Positions 22,202 through 32,354 are shown, counted from the stretch's first letter. The stretch: 64,000 nt of DNA from Cytobacillus sp. NJ13 (GCA_030348385.1 JAUCFP010000006.1:5111501-5175500); one strand, 5' to 3'. Numbers and translations are program-made. Notes: generated by a model not told the origin, from the letters alone.

Positions 22202-23713
22202 GTGGCAGAATCACTAAAACAGACAGAACAGCAATTCCTTGATTATGTCAAAAAAATGACGGCCTATAATGAAGCCATCGGGCTGATGTATTGGGATATG
22301 CGGACAGGCGCACCAAAACAGGGTCTAGAACAGCGCTCCGAAGTGATTGGAATGATTTCCTCAGAAGTATTCAGAATGTCTACATCTGAGGAAATGGCTG
22401 CATACATAGCGAAACTTTCCGGCCAGGAAAATCTTTCTGAAGTAACATTGAAAACTCTTGAAGAATGTAAAAAGGATTATGATCGGAATAAAAAAGTTCC
22501 TGAAGAGGAATACACGGAATATGTCATCCTGCAATCCAAAGCTGAAAGCATTTGGGAAGATGCAAAGGCAGGCTCAGATTTTGAAATGTTCCAGCCTTAT
22601 TTGGAAAAGCTTGTTGAAATGAATAAACGATTCATTTCTTATTGGGGATATGAAGGAAACAAATATAATACTCTGCTGGATATGTATGAACCTGGTGTCA
22701 CTGTTGAAACACTTGATCAGGTTTTCGGGCAGCTGAGGGAAAAAATTGTTCCGCTGGTTCAGCAAATTTCCGAATCACAGAATAAACCAGACACCAGCTT
22801 TTTATTTGAACACTTTTCCAAAGACAAACAGCGGGATTTCAGCCTTAAAGTTCTTGAACAGATGGGCTATAACTTTAAGGCAGGACGCCTTGATGAGACT
22901 GTTCATCCTTTTGCAACCGGTTTAAACCCTGGTGATGTCCGAGTAACAACCAAATATGATGAAACAGATTTTCGAACAGCTGTATTTGGTACAATTCATG
23001 AAGGCGGGCATGCTCTATATGAACAAAATATTTCTTCTGACCTGGTGGGCACTCCGCTATGCTCTGGAACATCCATGGGAATTCATGAATCACAGTCATT
23101 ATTTTATGAAAACTTTGTTGGAAGACATTTTTCTTTCTGGAAAAAGAATTATGACCTTCTTAAAGAATATGCAAGCGGTCAATTTGATGATGTGTCAATA
23201 GATGCTTTTTATCGTGCCATTAATGAATCAAAGCCTTCTTTAATCCGTATTGAAGCAGACGAATTAACATATCCGCTTCATATCATCATCCGATATGAAA
23301 TTGAAAAGGGCTTGTTCAATGATGAAATCGAAGTTAAAGACCTTCCTGCAATCTGGAATGAAAAATATGAACAATACCTGGGAGTAAAGCCTGAAAATGA
23401 CGGAGCAGGCATTCTGCAGGATGTCCACTGGGCTGGAGGAAGCTTCGGTTATTTCCCTTCCTATGCTTTAGGCTATATGTATGCAGCACAGCTTAAAAAC
23501 AGCATGTTAAAGGATTTGCCAAACTATGATGAATTACTTGAAGAGGGCAATTTGCTGCCAATCAAAGAGTGGTTTACACAAAATGTGCACCAGTTCGGCA
23601 AAATGAAAAAACCGCTTGAAATCTTAAATGACGTAACTGGTGAAGGGCTGAATGCCCAGCATTTAATTGACTATCTGTATGATAAGTACGGTAAGGTGTA
23701 TCAGCTGAAATAG
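22202..23713 (+). CDS. ypwA: Thermostable carboxypeptidase 1, family M32
   Basis: 503-residue cytoplasmic zinc metallocarboxypeptidase (Taq/Pfu type) that removes single C-terminal residues other than proline. The zinc site is HEGGHALYEQ (about residues 266-275), with the family's downstream GIHESQSLFYEN supplying the third ligand, and further M32 motifs IRYEIEKGLF and GVKPENDGAGILQDVHWAGG. Helical N-terminal half as in the family. GTG start is supported by AGAGGGGG. It corresponds to Bacillus subtilis YpwA by position and sequence. A hairpin separates it from the next gene. Confidence 0.95.
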   Translation: MAESLKQTEQQFLDYVKKMTAYNEAIGLMYWDMRTGAPKQGLEQRSEVIGMISSEVFRMSTSEEMAAYIAKLSGQENLSEVTLKTLEECKKDYDRNKKVPEEEYTEYVILQSKAESIWEDAKAGSDFEMFQPYLEKLVEMNKRFISYWGYEGNKYNTLLDMYEPGVTVETLDQVFGQLREKIVPLVQQISESQNKPDTSFLFEHFSKDKQRDFSLKVLEQMGYNFKAGRLDETVHPFATGLNPGDVRVTTKYDETDFRTAVFGTIHEGGHALYEQNISSDLVGTPLCSGTSMGIHESQSLFYENFVGRHFSFWKKNYDLLKEYASGQFDDVSIDAFYRAINESKPSLIRIEADELTYPLHIIIRYEIEKGLFNDEIEVKDLPAIWNEKYEQYLGVKPENDGAGILQDVHWAGGSFGYFPSYALGYMYAAQLKNSMLKDLPNYDELLEEGNLLPIKEWFTQNVHQFGKMKKPLEILNDVTGEGLNAQHLIDYLYDKYGKVYQLK

Positions 23714-23731
23714 GTGTTTATTAATAATTTG

Positions 23732-23763
23732 AGTAAGAGGGTGGCCTCAGCCATCCTCTTACT
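23732..23763 (+). terminator. Hairpin between ypwA and the DMT gene
   Basis: GTAAGAGGGTGGC and GCCATCCTCTTAC arms around CTCA. No T run follows, and the next ribosome site is 5 bases away, so read-through or an mRNA-processing role is possible. Confidence 0.5.
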
Positions 23764-23778
23764 TCATGGAGAGAAATA

Positions 23779-24699
23779 ATGAAGAAAATACTTCCATTCT
23801 TAATGATTGCGCTAGGAGCAAGTCTATGGGGCATTATTGCTGTATTTGTTAAAGGGCTCGGAGATTATGGATTTACGGCTATGGAAATTGTGGCCGCGAG
23901 AGTTTTTTTTGCAGCAATATTTCTCGTTCTTTTCGGAATTGTGCGTTTCCGGAACTGCTTTAAACTGGAATCAGCCTCTGACATCAGACTTTTTGCCGGA
24001 ACCGGAATACTGAGCATCGTCTTTTTTAATTATTGTTATTTCACAGCGATGAATCAAATCAGCATATCAATGGCAGTCGTTCTGCTTTACACAGCTCCAG
24101 CATTTGTTACTGTATTATCTTACCTGTTCTTAAAGGAAGGGATAAATCTGGGGAAAATTGCAGCTGTGGCAGGCACGATTTTGGGCTGCATTCTAATTGC
24201 CGGAGTAACAGCAGGCAGCGGTGATCTTACTATGCTGGGAATTCTGACGGGATTGGGTTCTGGGTTTGGCTATGCGCTGTATACGATATTCGGAAAATTT
24301 GCGTTAAGAAAATATCATCCGTTTACAGTTACGCTTTATACATTCCTGATTGCATCGGTATTTCTAATCCCGGTAACCAGACTGTGGACAAAAGCTGAAA
24401 TGTTTTTAAACACTGAAGTTTTGTTCCTTAGTATTGGTCTGGGATTTGTGCCTACGGTTCTCGCCTATTTTGTCTATACATGGGGACTGGAAAAAACGGA
24501 TGGAAGCAAAGCAGCTGTCATTGCTACAGTTGAACCAGTCGTGGCCATGCTTCTAGGAGTAACACTCTTCGGGGAAAGTCTAGGTGCAGTCCAGATTGCC
24601 GGTACTTTGCTGATACTCAGTTCGGTAATTATTGTGAATTTGCCTGCAAGAAGGAAAAATGCAGGAATGGTGGCTGACTCAAGCGAGCTTGAACACTAA
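23779..24699 (+). CDS. EamA/DMT-family transporter
   Basis: 306 residues with ten hydrophobic helices in two EamA repeats (about 1-145 and 150-300). Repeat starts are MIALGASLWGIIAVFVKG and LTGLGSGFGYALYTIFGK; TVEPVVAMLLGVTLFGE closes the second repeat with the conserved E-P. Drug/metabolite exporters of this kind expel amino acids or nucleosides; the substrate is not evident. A terminator follows directly. A second, separate EamA gene is at 41023-41940. Confidence 0.9.
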   Translation: MKKILPFLMIALGASLWGIIAVFVKGLGDYGFTAMEIVAARVFFAAIFLVLFGIVRFRNCFKLESASDIRLFAGTGILSIVFFNYCYFTAMNQISISMAVVLLYTAPAFVTVLSYLFLKEGINLGKIAAVAGTILGCILIAGVTAGSGDLTMLGILTGLGSGFGYALYTIFGKFALRKYHPFTVTLYTFLIASVFLIPVTRLWTKAEMFLNTEVLFLSIGLGFVPTVLAYFVYTWGLEKTDGSKAAVIATVEPVVAMLLGVTLFGESLGAVQIAGTLLILSSVIIVNLPARRKNAGMVADSSELEH

Positions 24700-24731
24700 A
24701 ACACTCCGTCCATATCGGAACGGAGTGTTAT
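24700..24731 (+). terminator. Intrinsic terminator
   Basis: AACACTCCG and CGGAGTGTT arms around a 12-base loop, then ATTTCTT. Confidence 0.75.
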
Positions 24732-24773
24732 TTCTTAAAATAAATGAGAATGAAATTTTGAACTTAGATAACT

Positions 24774-25137
24774 GTCTAGCGCAAGCAGCCTACCCCCTCG
24801 AGGTCACAAGCTTGTCTAGTTGCGGCTCCTAGGGACTCGGGGTCATAAGCCGTTTCCTTCCAGAAGGAAAAACGCCTTCTTACAGGAACCGTCTTATGCC
24901 TTTCGTCCCTAGGCAGTCGCCTCCACATTTCGGGCAAGCCTCCCAAAAAGGCAAAGAACGCCTTTTCGAGAGGCTCGTCTTGTGCTTGAGGCCCACAGGA
25001 CAGGGAAGGCTTCGTCAGCATAAACATCGCACGACCGAAAGCGACAGCTTTTGGGAGGATGTGGGTCATGCAGACGTTGCCACAGGACGTGGCGTTCTCT
25101 GCGCTCCTTCATGGGCAAGGCGCTTCCGCTTTTCCTT
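24774..25137. repeat. Long multi-hairpin GC-rich intergenic element
   Basis: About 360 bases between two convergent genes, without credible coding potential. Internal inverted repeats include CCTAGGGAC (about 24828) with GTCCCTAGG (about 24905), CGTTTCCTTC-CAG-AAGGAAAAACG, CCTCCCAAAA (about 24939) with TTTTGGGAGG (about 25050), and AAAAAGGC with GCCTTTT. The ends carry TGTCTAG and GGCGCTTCCGCTTTT words that recall dispersed intergenic repeats of Bacillaceae (memory, not searched). Confidence 0.65.
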
Positions 25138-25138
25138 T

Positions 25139-26794
25139 CTACCAAAGCTTATATCCTTTAGCCCCAGGAGGTGCATTTTGAATTAAATCTATAAATGGAA
25201 TGGTGTAGGCAAATAGAATAAGAACAACCGTAATTCCAAGCCAAAGCTTCCAATTTTCAAATACCATTGGAGCTTTTTCGGCTTCATCGGCAGCTTCTCC
25301 GACAGGGAATTCCTGCTCTCCCTTTGGTGCGAAAAAGGCAAGGTTGATGAAGATATAAAGCATTAAGATGATGCCTATAAATAGGATAGAACCGCCGATT
25401 GCCTGTGCAACCTGATATGGAATCCATTCTGCTGCCTGTGCTGCTCCGCCATATTCAGAGTATGATGAACGGCGAGGCGCTCCTAGAAGACCGGCAGCAT
25501 GCATGGCACCTGACATGAATGTCATTCCGATGGCCCAGATAACTGCTTGGATGATCCCTAATTTATTCATTGCCTTTGTTAATGTTCTTCCTGTCAGATG
25601 AGGAATCAGCCAGTAAGAAACCCCAAAGAATGTAAGTACTACAGATGTTGCCACTGTTAAGTGAAAGTGGCCGGTTACCCAGATCGTGTTATGAACAACC
25701 TGGTTCATCTGGTGGGACGCATTAACGATACCGCCTGCACCCGCTGGAATAAAGGCAACCATTCCGATGAAAGGAACAGTAAATCGGGCATCTCCCCAAG
25801 GCAGTTTTTTTACCCAGCCGAATAATCCTTTGGCCCCTTTGGAACGGCCAAAGCTTTCAAAAGTGGCAAATAGAGAAAATGCAGTCATCAGAGATGGAAT
25901 GACAACCAGGAATGTTAGGATAACCTGAAAGAATTTCCATGCTGGATCAATTCCCGGCTCCATTAATTGATGGTGAAATCCGACAGGGATTGAGAACAGC
26001 AGGAATAAAATGAATGACAAACGTGCCAATGAATCAGAGAATATTTTTCCGCCGATTACCTTGGGAATAACAACATACCAGGCCATGTATGCGGGCAATA
26101 GCCAGAAGTAAACAAGCGGATGTCCGAAATACCAGAATAGAGTGCGGCTGACTCCGATATTTACTGTTTCTACAAACCCCAATGACCAAGGAAGAAGCTG
26201 GAAAAGAACGGTAGACGCTACACCGATTGTTGCCACAATCCACATCATCGTGTTGACCAATGACATAAAGGTTAATAACGGACTTGGCTGTCCGGGATTT
26301 TTTCTTCGCCATTCTGCATACTTCATAATGATGGCTGCCCCGTCAACCCAGCTTCCCACTATAACAAGTGTTAAGCCGATATAATACAATGCATGTGCTT
26401 GAAGAGGAGCATAGAAAGTATAAAGAACAGTAGCTTCATTCAACAGGATCATGACAGCTGCAAGAACAGTTCCTGCTGTCATCAGCCAAAAACCGATCCA
26501 GCCGGCAATTCGCTGTTTATTTGTAAGGGTCCCTGATGTTTTGCTTGTTGCAGCAATCTGGAAGCCCATTATAAAAAAGGTAGTAAGTACAAGTCCCAGA
26601 ACAACACCGTGAACCGTGAGAATTTGGTAATATCCGATGCCTGCTGGTAGCTCGAATTTACCGGAGCGGACCAAAGTCTGCAATAAACCAGCAAGGCCGC
26701 CTATTGCTAAAGCTGTAAATGCAACGAAAAAGTGAGCCATTGCCAATTTTCCGTCACGGCGGTCAACTTTTAATTTTGCTGAAGGATTAAACAT
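25139..26794 (-). CDS. cbaA: ba3-type (b(o/a)3) cytochrome c oxidase subunit I
   Basis: 551-residue terminal oxidase subunit that reduces oxygen to water in the cytoplasmic membrane and pumps protons. Heme and copper ligands are all visible: LTVHGVVLGL (low-spin heme His), FGHPLVYFWLLP (CuB His), GFHHQLMEPG (CuB His-His) and VTGHFHLTVATS (two heme His). This arrangement and length are typical of B-type oxidases. It overlaps the stop of subunit II by one base and ends beside the structured repeat. Upstream of the operon is a near-consensus Crp/Fnr-type box, so expression under oxygen limitation is likely (inference). Confidence 0.95.
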   Translation of the reverse strand: MFNPSAKLKVDRRDGKLAMAHFFVAFTALAIGGLAGLLQTLVRSGKFELPAGIGYYQILTVHGVVLGLVLTTFFIMGFQIAATSKTSGTLTNKQRIAGWIGFWLMTAGTVLAAVMILLNEATVLYTFYAPLQAHALYYIGLTLVIVGSWVDGAAIIMKYAEWRRKNPGQPSPLLTFMSLVNTMMWIVATIGVASTVLFQLLPWSLGFVETVNIGVSRTLFWYFGHPLVYFWLLPAYMAWYVVIPKVIGGKIFSDSLARLSFILFLLFSIPVGFHHQLMEPGIDPAWKFFQVILTFLVVIPSLMTAFSLFATFESFGRSKGAKGLFGWVKKLPWGDARFTVPFIGMVAFIPAGAGGIVNASHQMNQVVHNTIWVTGHFHLTVATSVVLTFFGVSYWLIPHLTGRTLTKAMNKLGIIQAVIWAIGMTFMSGAMHAAGLLGAPRRSSYSEYGGAAQAAEWIPYQVAQAIGGSILFIGIILMLYIFINLAFFAPKGEQEFPVGEAADEAEKAPMVFENWKLWLGITVVLILFAYTIPFIDLIQNAPPGAKGYKLW

Positions 26795-27270
26795 TATTCC
26801 ACCACCTTAATTTTGGACGACATCATGTGGTGACCAACACCGCAATATTCATTACATACAATTAAGTATTCGCCTGTTTTATCAAATGTTGTAACATGTT
26901 CACTGATATAGCCGGGTTCAAGCATCATGTTGATATTTGATCCCGCAACTTCGAAACCGTGGACGACGTCTTTGGTTGTAGCGATAATTTTCACTTTGGC
27001 ACCATATGGAACCTCCACTTCAGCCGGGCTATAGGAAAACGCGGATGCTACGTATACCAATTCGTAATCCCAATCTTTCCCTTCTACCTTTTTCAGTCCT
27101 GGCTCATTAAATGGAGCGGTAGTATCGACCTTTTCTGGGTCAATTGTTGCCAAACAGCTTGGGGGCTGATTGCCCAGGTAAAATGCGCTGACTCCCAAGA
27201 CTGTTAGAAAAACAAGCAGCGATCCGATTCCAAAAGTGAGCCAGGCCTTTTCAAATTTATGCATATGCAT
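26794..27270 (-). CDS. cbaB: ba3-type cytochrome c oxidase subunit II (CuA)
   Basis: 158 residues: a single N-terminal membrane anchor (WLTFGIGSLLVFLTVLGVSA) and an extracytoplasmic cupredoxin domain. The binuclear CuA site is complete: VVHGFEV supplies the first His and CNEYCGVGHHMM supplies two Cys, one His and the Met. It receives electrons from cytochrome c. Start ATG 27270 follows AAAGGGG. It lies between the small subunit IIa gene and subunit I in one operon. Confidence 0.95.
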   Translation of the reverse strand: MHMHKFEKAWLTFGIGSLLVFLTVLGVSAFYLGNQPPSCLATIDPEKVDTTAPFNEPGLKKVEGKDWDYELVYVASAFSYSPAEVEVPYGAKVKIIATTKDVVHGFEVAGSNINMMLEPGYISEHVTTFDKTGEYLIVCNEYCGVGHHMMSSKIKVVE

Positions 27271-27291
27271 GGCTTTTTCCCCTTTCTAACT

Positions 27292-27441
27292 TTAAAAGCG
27301 GCTGATAAATAATGAATAAACACCTGCCCATGTAATGATCAGGAAGAATCCTAATAAGAAAACGGAAGCTAGCGTTCCCTTTAAGGAAGAGCTATCCTCT
27401 ATTTCAGTCTTTGTTTTTCGGCTGAGTTCCGTTTTCGCCAT
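27292..27441 (-). CDS. cbaD: Cytochrome oxidase subunit IIa, 49-residue membrane protein
   Basis: MAKTELSRKTKTEIEDSSSL followed by one hydrophobic helix (SVFLLGFFLIITWAGVYSLF) and SRF. A single-helix polypeptide at this place before subunit II is characteristic of ba3 oxidases, where it replaces a helix of subunit II. AAAGGAGTG precedes ATG 27441. The gene lies 21 bases upstream of subunit II. Confidence 0.82.
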   Translation of the reverse strand: MAKTELSRKTKTEIEDSSSLKGTLASVFLLGFFLIITWAGVYSLFISRF

Positions 27442-27566
27442 TGTCCTTCACTCCTTTCGAATATTTGGAAAAAGTAAATGATTACACTTTCATAATACAA
27501 AACATTTAGGAAGATTCTAGTTGCTTTCATTGAGTTCACAAATTGTTCATTCGTAACTTAAACACT

Positions 27567-27609
27567 ATGATAATGGTGAAAAATTGGTATTTAAGTGATT
27601 TATGTCACA
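27567..27609 (-). promoter_or_regulatory. Class II Crp/Fnr-type promoter of the ba3 oxidase operon
   Basis: AGTGATTTATGTCACA (27594-27609) matches TGTGA-N6-TCACA in 9 of 10 positions. The minus-strand -10 TATCAT lies at 27572-27567. The predicted start near 27560 places the box at -41.5, the same geometry as at 20503-20518. The leader to the first gene is about 120 bases. Confidence 0.7.
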
Positions 27610-27713
27610 AAACAAACCTGTAAATTGTGAAAAAACTGTGAAGGTTTAATGAAGCTGAAGAAGGCAGGCTAAATTATTTCAAGATGAGCATACTGAAGAG
27701 AGTGAATTGTCTA

Positions 27714-27757
27714 ATTAACGAACAATTTTCTGAAAATATATTATTTAGTTCGTATTT
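27714..27757 (+). promoter_or_regulatory. Paired inverted PurR boxes upstream of xpt
   Basis: ATTAACGAACAAT (27714-27726) and, inverted, TTAGTTCGTATTT (27745-27757) each match the PurBox AWWWCCGAACWWT with one or two mismatches. The CGAAC cores face each other about 24 bases apart, just upstream of the promoter. This is the known PurR operator layout in Bacillus. Confidence 0.75.
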
Positions 27758-27772
27758 AGTTAAAGATTTTGA

Positions 27773-27800
27773 TTGAAGTATTAGTAAATGATGTTATAAT
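27773..27800 (+). promoter_or_regulatory. Sigma-A promoter of xpt-pbuX
   Basis: TTGAAG (27773-27778), 16-base spacer, TATAAT (27795-27800). The transcript would start just before the riboswitch aptamer. Confidence 0.7.
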
Positions 27801-27819
27801 GTTAATAAATTAATAACAT

Positions 27820-27892
27820 TCACTCATATAATCGCGAGGATATGGCTCGCAAGTTTCTACCGGGTTACCGTAAATGATCCGACTATGAGTGA
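27820..27892 (+). promoter_or_regulatory. Guanine riboswitch aptamer (purine class)
   Basis: P1 TCACTCATA/TATGAGTGA, conserved junctions ATAATCGCG..ATATGG..AAGTTTCTACC and the specificity base C in CCGACTATG, which selects guanine/hypoxanthine rather than adenine. The 3' P1 strand plus its flank (ATGAGTGAGCAATG) is complementary, with one bulge, to CATTGCTTCACTCAT in the terminator, giving the antiterminator. Confidence 0.97.
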
Positions 27893-27946
27893 GCAATGTA
27901 CAGGACGTTTTTAGTCATCCTTGTTTGCCTGCAGCTTAGATCCATT

Positions 27947-29970
<2,024 letters not shown>

Positions 29971-30076
29971 TTCTTCTTTGCGGCAATCACAATAATTCTG
30001 GCAATCAATATAATATTCTATCGGTATTTTACATTTCCGAAGCGATTGTTTCTCGCAAGAAAGAGAGTGTAATGTG

Positions 30077-30223
30077 ATGGAGAAATATTATTGTGATAAC
30101 TGCCGGCTTTTATATAATGAAGAAGAGGTTTGTGCTGCTTGCGGTATCCTGGTTACGAAAAAAATATATATAGAAGTACAAAAGCATCACAAAAACAATA
30201 ATGGATTGGATGCATCAGAATAA
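30077..30223 (+). CDS. Small zinc-ribbon protein, 48 residues
   Basis: MEKYYCDNCRLLYNEEEVCA, then ACGILVTKK: two C-x2-C pairs 12 residues apart forming a zinc-ribbon knuckle, followed by a charged tail ending GLDASE. AAGAGAGTG lies upstream of ATG 30077. The fragment resembles the N-terminal zinc ribbons of larger Bacillus proteins. It is in a 490-base gap after pbuX otherwise holding only a promoter-like TATAAT (30315-30320) and a terminator. Function unknown. Confidence 0.65.
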   Translation: MEKYYCDNCRLLYNEEEVCAACGILVTKKIYIEVQKHHKNNNGLDASE

Positions 30224-30352
30224 CTATGTCATGGGCCAGTTATATTTATTGAAATGCTTGGCCCCAGCGCTAATTGGAAAAGATTTAGTAATGCTATTCA
30301 TTTAGTTATTCCTTTATAATAAAGATGCACAACAACTCCTTCAAAACACATT

Positions 30353-30382
30353 GCTTCCTCCAAATGGGGGGAGCTTTTTTTT
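30353..30382 (+). terminator. Intrinsic terminator upstream of bcsA
   Basis: GCTTCCTCC and GGGGGGAGC arms followed by T8. With TATAAT at 30315 this could end a short transcript of about 55 bases or act as a leader attenuator for bcsA. Confidence 0.8.
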
Positions 30383-30459
30383 GCTTGATTGTACAATTAC
30401 GAACATAAATTGTTTTTATTTGGAAAAAATAAAAGAAAGCAAGCGGAGGAGAGTCATGT

Positions 30460-31542
30460 ATGCCAGCAATTGTATCAGTTGCAGAAGCAATACCTGAACA
30501 TGTTCTGACACAGGATCAGGTAATGGATTTTGCCAGAGATTTATTTTCAGAGTCCTTTAAGGATATTGAACGCCTATTGAAAGCTTTCCGCAACGGTCAA
30601 ATTGAAAAGCGCCACTTTGCAAAGGGACTCGATTGGTTTAAAACAGATAAATCATTTGAAGATCGAAACAATGCTTACATTGAACAGGCTATTGAACTGG
30701 GTACAAAGGCCATAAAGTGCTGTCTGGAAAATGACATTTTCCTGAGCAAGAATCTCCAATGCGATGAAATCGATGCCATTTTTACTGTTTCAAGTTCAGG
30801 AATTGCCACACCGAGCATTGAAGCAAGAATCATGAATAAGCTTCCATTTTCTGAACATACCAAGCGAATACCGATATGGGGACTGGGTTGTGCGGGCGGA
30901 GCTTCAGGTCTTTCAAGAGCCTATGAATATTGCCTGGCTTTCCCTGAAGCAAAAGTACTGGTATTAACCATAGAATTATGCAGCTTGACCTTTCAGCGCA
31001 ATGACCGGTCAAAGAGCAATCTAATCGGTACCTCTCTTTTTGCTGACGGTGCAGCATGTGCGCTGATAACGGGTGATGACGTTCAAAGGGATTTTCAAAA
31101 GGTGTCATCCATTCCGAGGATTTTGGGAACCCAATCAACAACGATGCGCAATTCTTTGGATGTAATGGGCTGGGAAGTAAAGAATGAAGGCTTATATGTG
31201 GTTTTCTCAAAGGATATACCATCCATAATAGAGAGCTGGCTGAAGCCGAATGTAACGGAATTTCTAAGGGGAAAAGGCATAGAAATGGAAGAGATAAACC
31301 ATTTTGTTGCCCATCCTGGCGGCAAAAAAGTCATTGATGCTTATCAGAAAGCACTGCAATTCGATCCTGATATGACAAGAATTTCACTTGATGTATTAAA
31401 GGAATTCGGGAATATGTCATCTGCAACCATTCTTTACGTATTGAAAAGGTTTATGGTGATCGGCCGACAGGGAGATACCGGGCTTGCAACTGCCCTTGGC
31501 CCGGGATTTAGCTCGGAATTACTGCTGCTGAAATGGGAGTGA
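30460..31542 (+). CDS. bcsA: Type III polyketide synthase (BcsA/BpsA)
   Basis: 360-residue chalcone-synthase-like enzyme. The Bacillus subtilis orthologue condenses long-chain acyl-CoA with malonyl-CoA into alkylpyrones. The thiolase-fold catalytic triad is visible: Cys144 in WGLGCAGGASG, His in HFVAHPGGKKVI and Asn in EFGNMSSATI. The start ATG 30460 has CGGAGGAGAG upstream; an overlapping ATG at 30456 is out of frame. It is coupled to the ypbQ-type methyltransferase 6 bases downstream, which O-methylates the products in Bacillus subtilis. Confidence 0.94.
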   Translation: MPAIVSVAEAIPEHVLTQDQVMDFARDLFSESFKDIERLLKAFRNGQIEKRHFAKGLDWFKTDKSFEDRNNAYIEQAIELGTKAIKCCLENDIFLSKNLQCDEIDAIFTVSSSGIATPSIEARIMNKLPFSEHTKRIPIWGLGCAGGASGLSRAYEYCLAFPEAKVLVLTIELCSLTFQRNDRSKSNLIGTSLFADGAACALITGDDVQRDFQKVSSIPRILGTQSTTMRNSLDVMGWEVKNEGLYVVFSKDIPSIIESWLKPNVTEFLRGKGIEMEEINHFVAHPGGKKVIDAYQKALQFDPDMTRISLDVLKEFGNMSSATILYVLKRFMVIGRQGDTGLATALGPGFSSELLLLKWE

Positions 31543-31548
31543 GTGTAG

Positions 31549-32112
31549 ATGCTGTTCAAAATATTTATTGCAGTCATCATTTTGCAGAGGGCAGCAGAGC
31601 TTGCTGTAGCCCGAAATAATGAAAAGTGGATGAAAGGCCGGGGCGCACTGGAATTTGGCCAGCGGCACTATCCCTGGATCGTTGCGGTTCACGCTTCCTT
31701 TTTTATTTGCTTTCTGGTTGAAGTAACCATCTTTGAAAAAGACCTGTCCCCTCTTTGGCCCATTCTTCTGATTCTTTTCTTCCTTACCCAGGCGGGAAGA
31801 ATATGGGCACTATTCTCTTTAGGGAAATACTGGAATACTAAAATCATTGTCATGCCGGGGGCCAAGGTCGTCAGAAGGGGGCCATACCGCTTTATAAAGC
31901 ATCCCAATTATGTAATTGTTGCTGCTGAATTTCTCGTGATACCTTTAATGTTTCAGGCTTATATCACAGCGGCTGTATTTACTCTGCTGAACATAAAGGT
32001 ACTTTCGGTCAGGATACCAGCCGAAGAAAAAGCACTAAAAGAATTGACAGAATACGAAGAAGCTTTTTTACGATTAAGGCCAGGCCTGAATAGAGATATT
32101 AAAAAAGTTTGA
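31549..32112 (+). CDS. ypbQ: Isoprenylcysteine-methyltransferase-like membrane enzyme YpbQ (BpsB)
   Basis: 187-residue integral membrane methyltransferase of the ICMT family with about four to five helices. The C-terminal SAM-binding signature is RRGPYRFIKHPNYVIVAAEF, followed by an inserted hydrophobic hairpin and RIPAEEKAL. With BcsA it forms a two-gene operon; in Bacillus subtilis YpbQ methylates alkylpyrones to alkylpyrone methyl ethers. The ribosome site GGAGTGAGTG overlaps the bcsA stop. A TTGACA promoter element for the next small gene overlaps its stop codon. Confidence 0.92.
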   Translation: MLFKIFIAVIILQRAAELAVARNNEKWMKGRGALEFGQRHYPWIVAVHASFFICFLVEVTIFEKDLSPLWPILLILFFLTQAGRIWALFSLGKYWNTKIIVMPGAKVVRRGPYRFIKHPNYVIVAAEFLVIPLMFQAYITAAVFTLLNIKVLSVRIPAEEKALKELTEYEEAFLRLRPGLNRDIKKV

Positions 32113-32185
32113 CAATTTTAAAATCCCTATTGAAAATGATTATCGTTCGTGATAAACTTCTAATTGAATTTGAAAATTATTCTCA
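32108..32185 (+). promoter_or_regulatory. Promoter with two Fur-like boxes
   Basis: TTGACA (32108-32113) and GAAAAT (32131-32136) with a 17-base spacer. TGAAAATGATTATCG (32130-32144) covers the -10, and TGAAAATTATTCTCA (32171-32185) lies downstream. Compared with the Fur 7-1-7 palindrome TGATAATNATTATCA they match 12 and 12 of the 14 fixed positions. Confidence 0.6.
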
Positions 32186-32216
32186 ATATCATTCCAACAG
32201 GAAGGTGTTGCTACAT

Positions 32217-32309
32217 ATGACAATTCTATTTGTTGCAGGCACAATTGCTGCCTACTCACTTGTTATGAAACATGTTTTAAATAACGTAGCTAAACCACAT
32301 ACAAGATAA
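32217..32309 (+). CDS. 30-residue membrane peptide, probably iron-regulated
   Basis: MTILFVAGTIAAYSLVMKHV, then a short basic tail: one hydrophobic helix followed by Lys/His/Arg residues. ATG 32217 is 9 bases after GGAAGGTG, and a strong terminator starts 14 bases after the stop, so it is a self-contained unit. A longer frame from 32109 exists but would read through the promoter region. The promoter is flanked by two Fur-like boxes. I do not recognise the peptide; it is similar only in size to Fur-regulated small proteins of Bacillus subtilis. Confidence 0.7.
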   Translation: MTILFVAGTIAAYSLVMKHVLNNVAKPHTR

Positions 32310-32322
32310 TTATATTTTTTTG

Positions 32323-32354
32323 AAACCAGGCAGAGGCCTGGTTTTTGTTTTTTT
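32323..32354 (+). terminator. Intrinsic terminator
   Basis: AAACCAGG-CAGAGG-CCTGGTTT followed by a T-rich tract. Confidence 0.9.

Noticed and set aside
24776..25186. Three overlapping ORFs of 78-97 residues in the structured element
   Set aside because: They lie on both strands over nested inverted repeats, have no ribosome sites and encode arginine/proline-rich nonsense typical of GC-rich repeats.
30224..30459. A T-box or purine riboswitch before bcsA
   Set aside because: No T-box sequence or aptamer core is present; only a promoter-like box and an intrinsic terminator.
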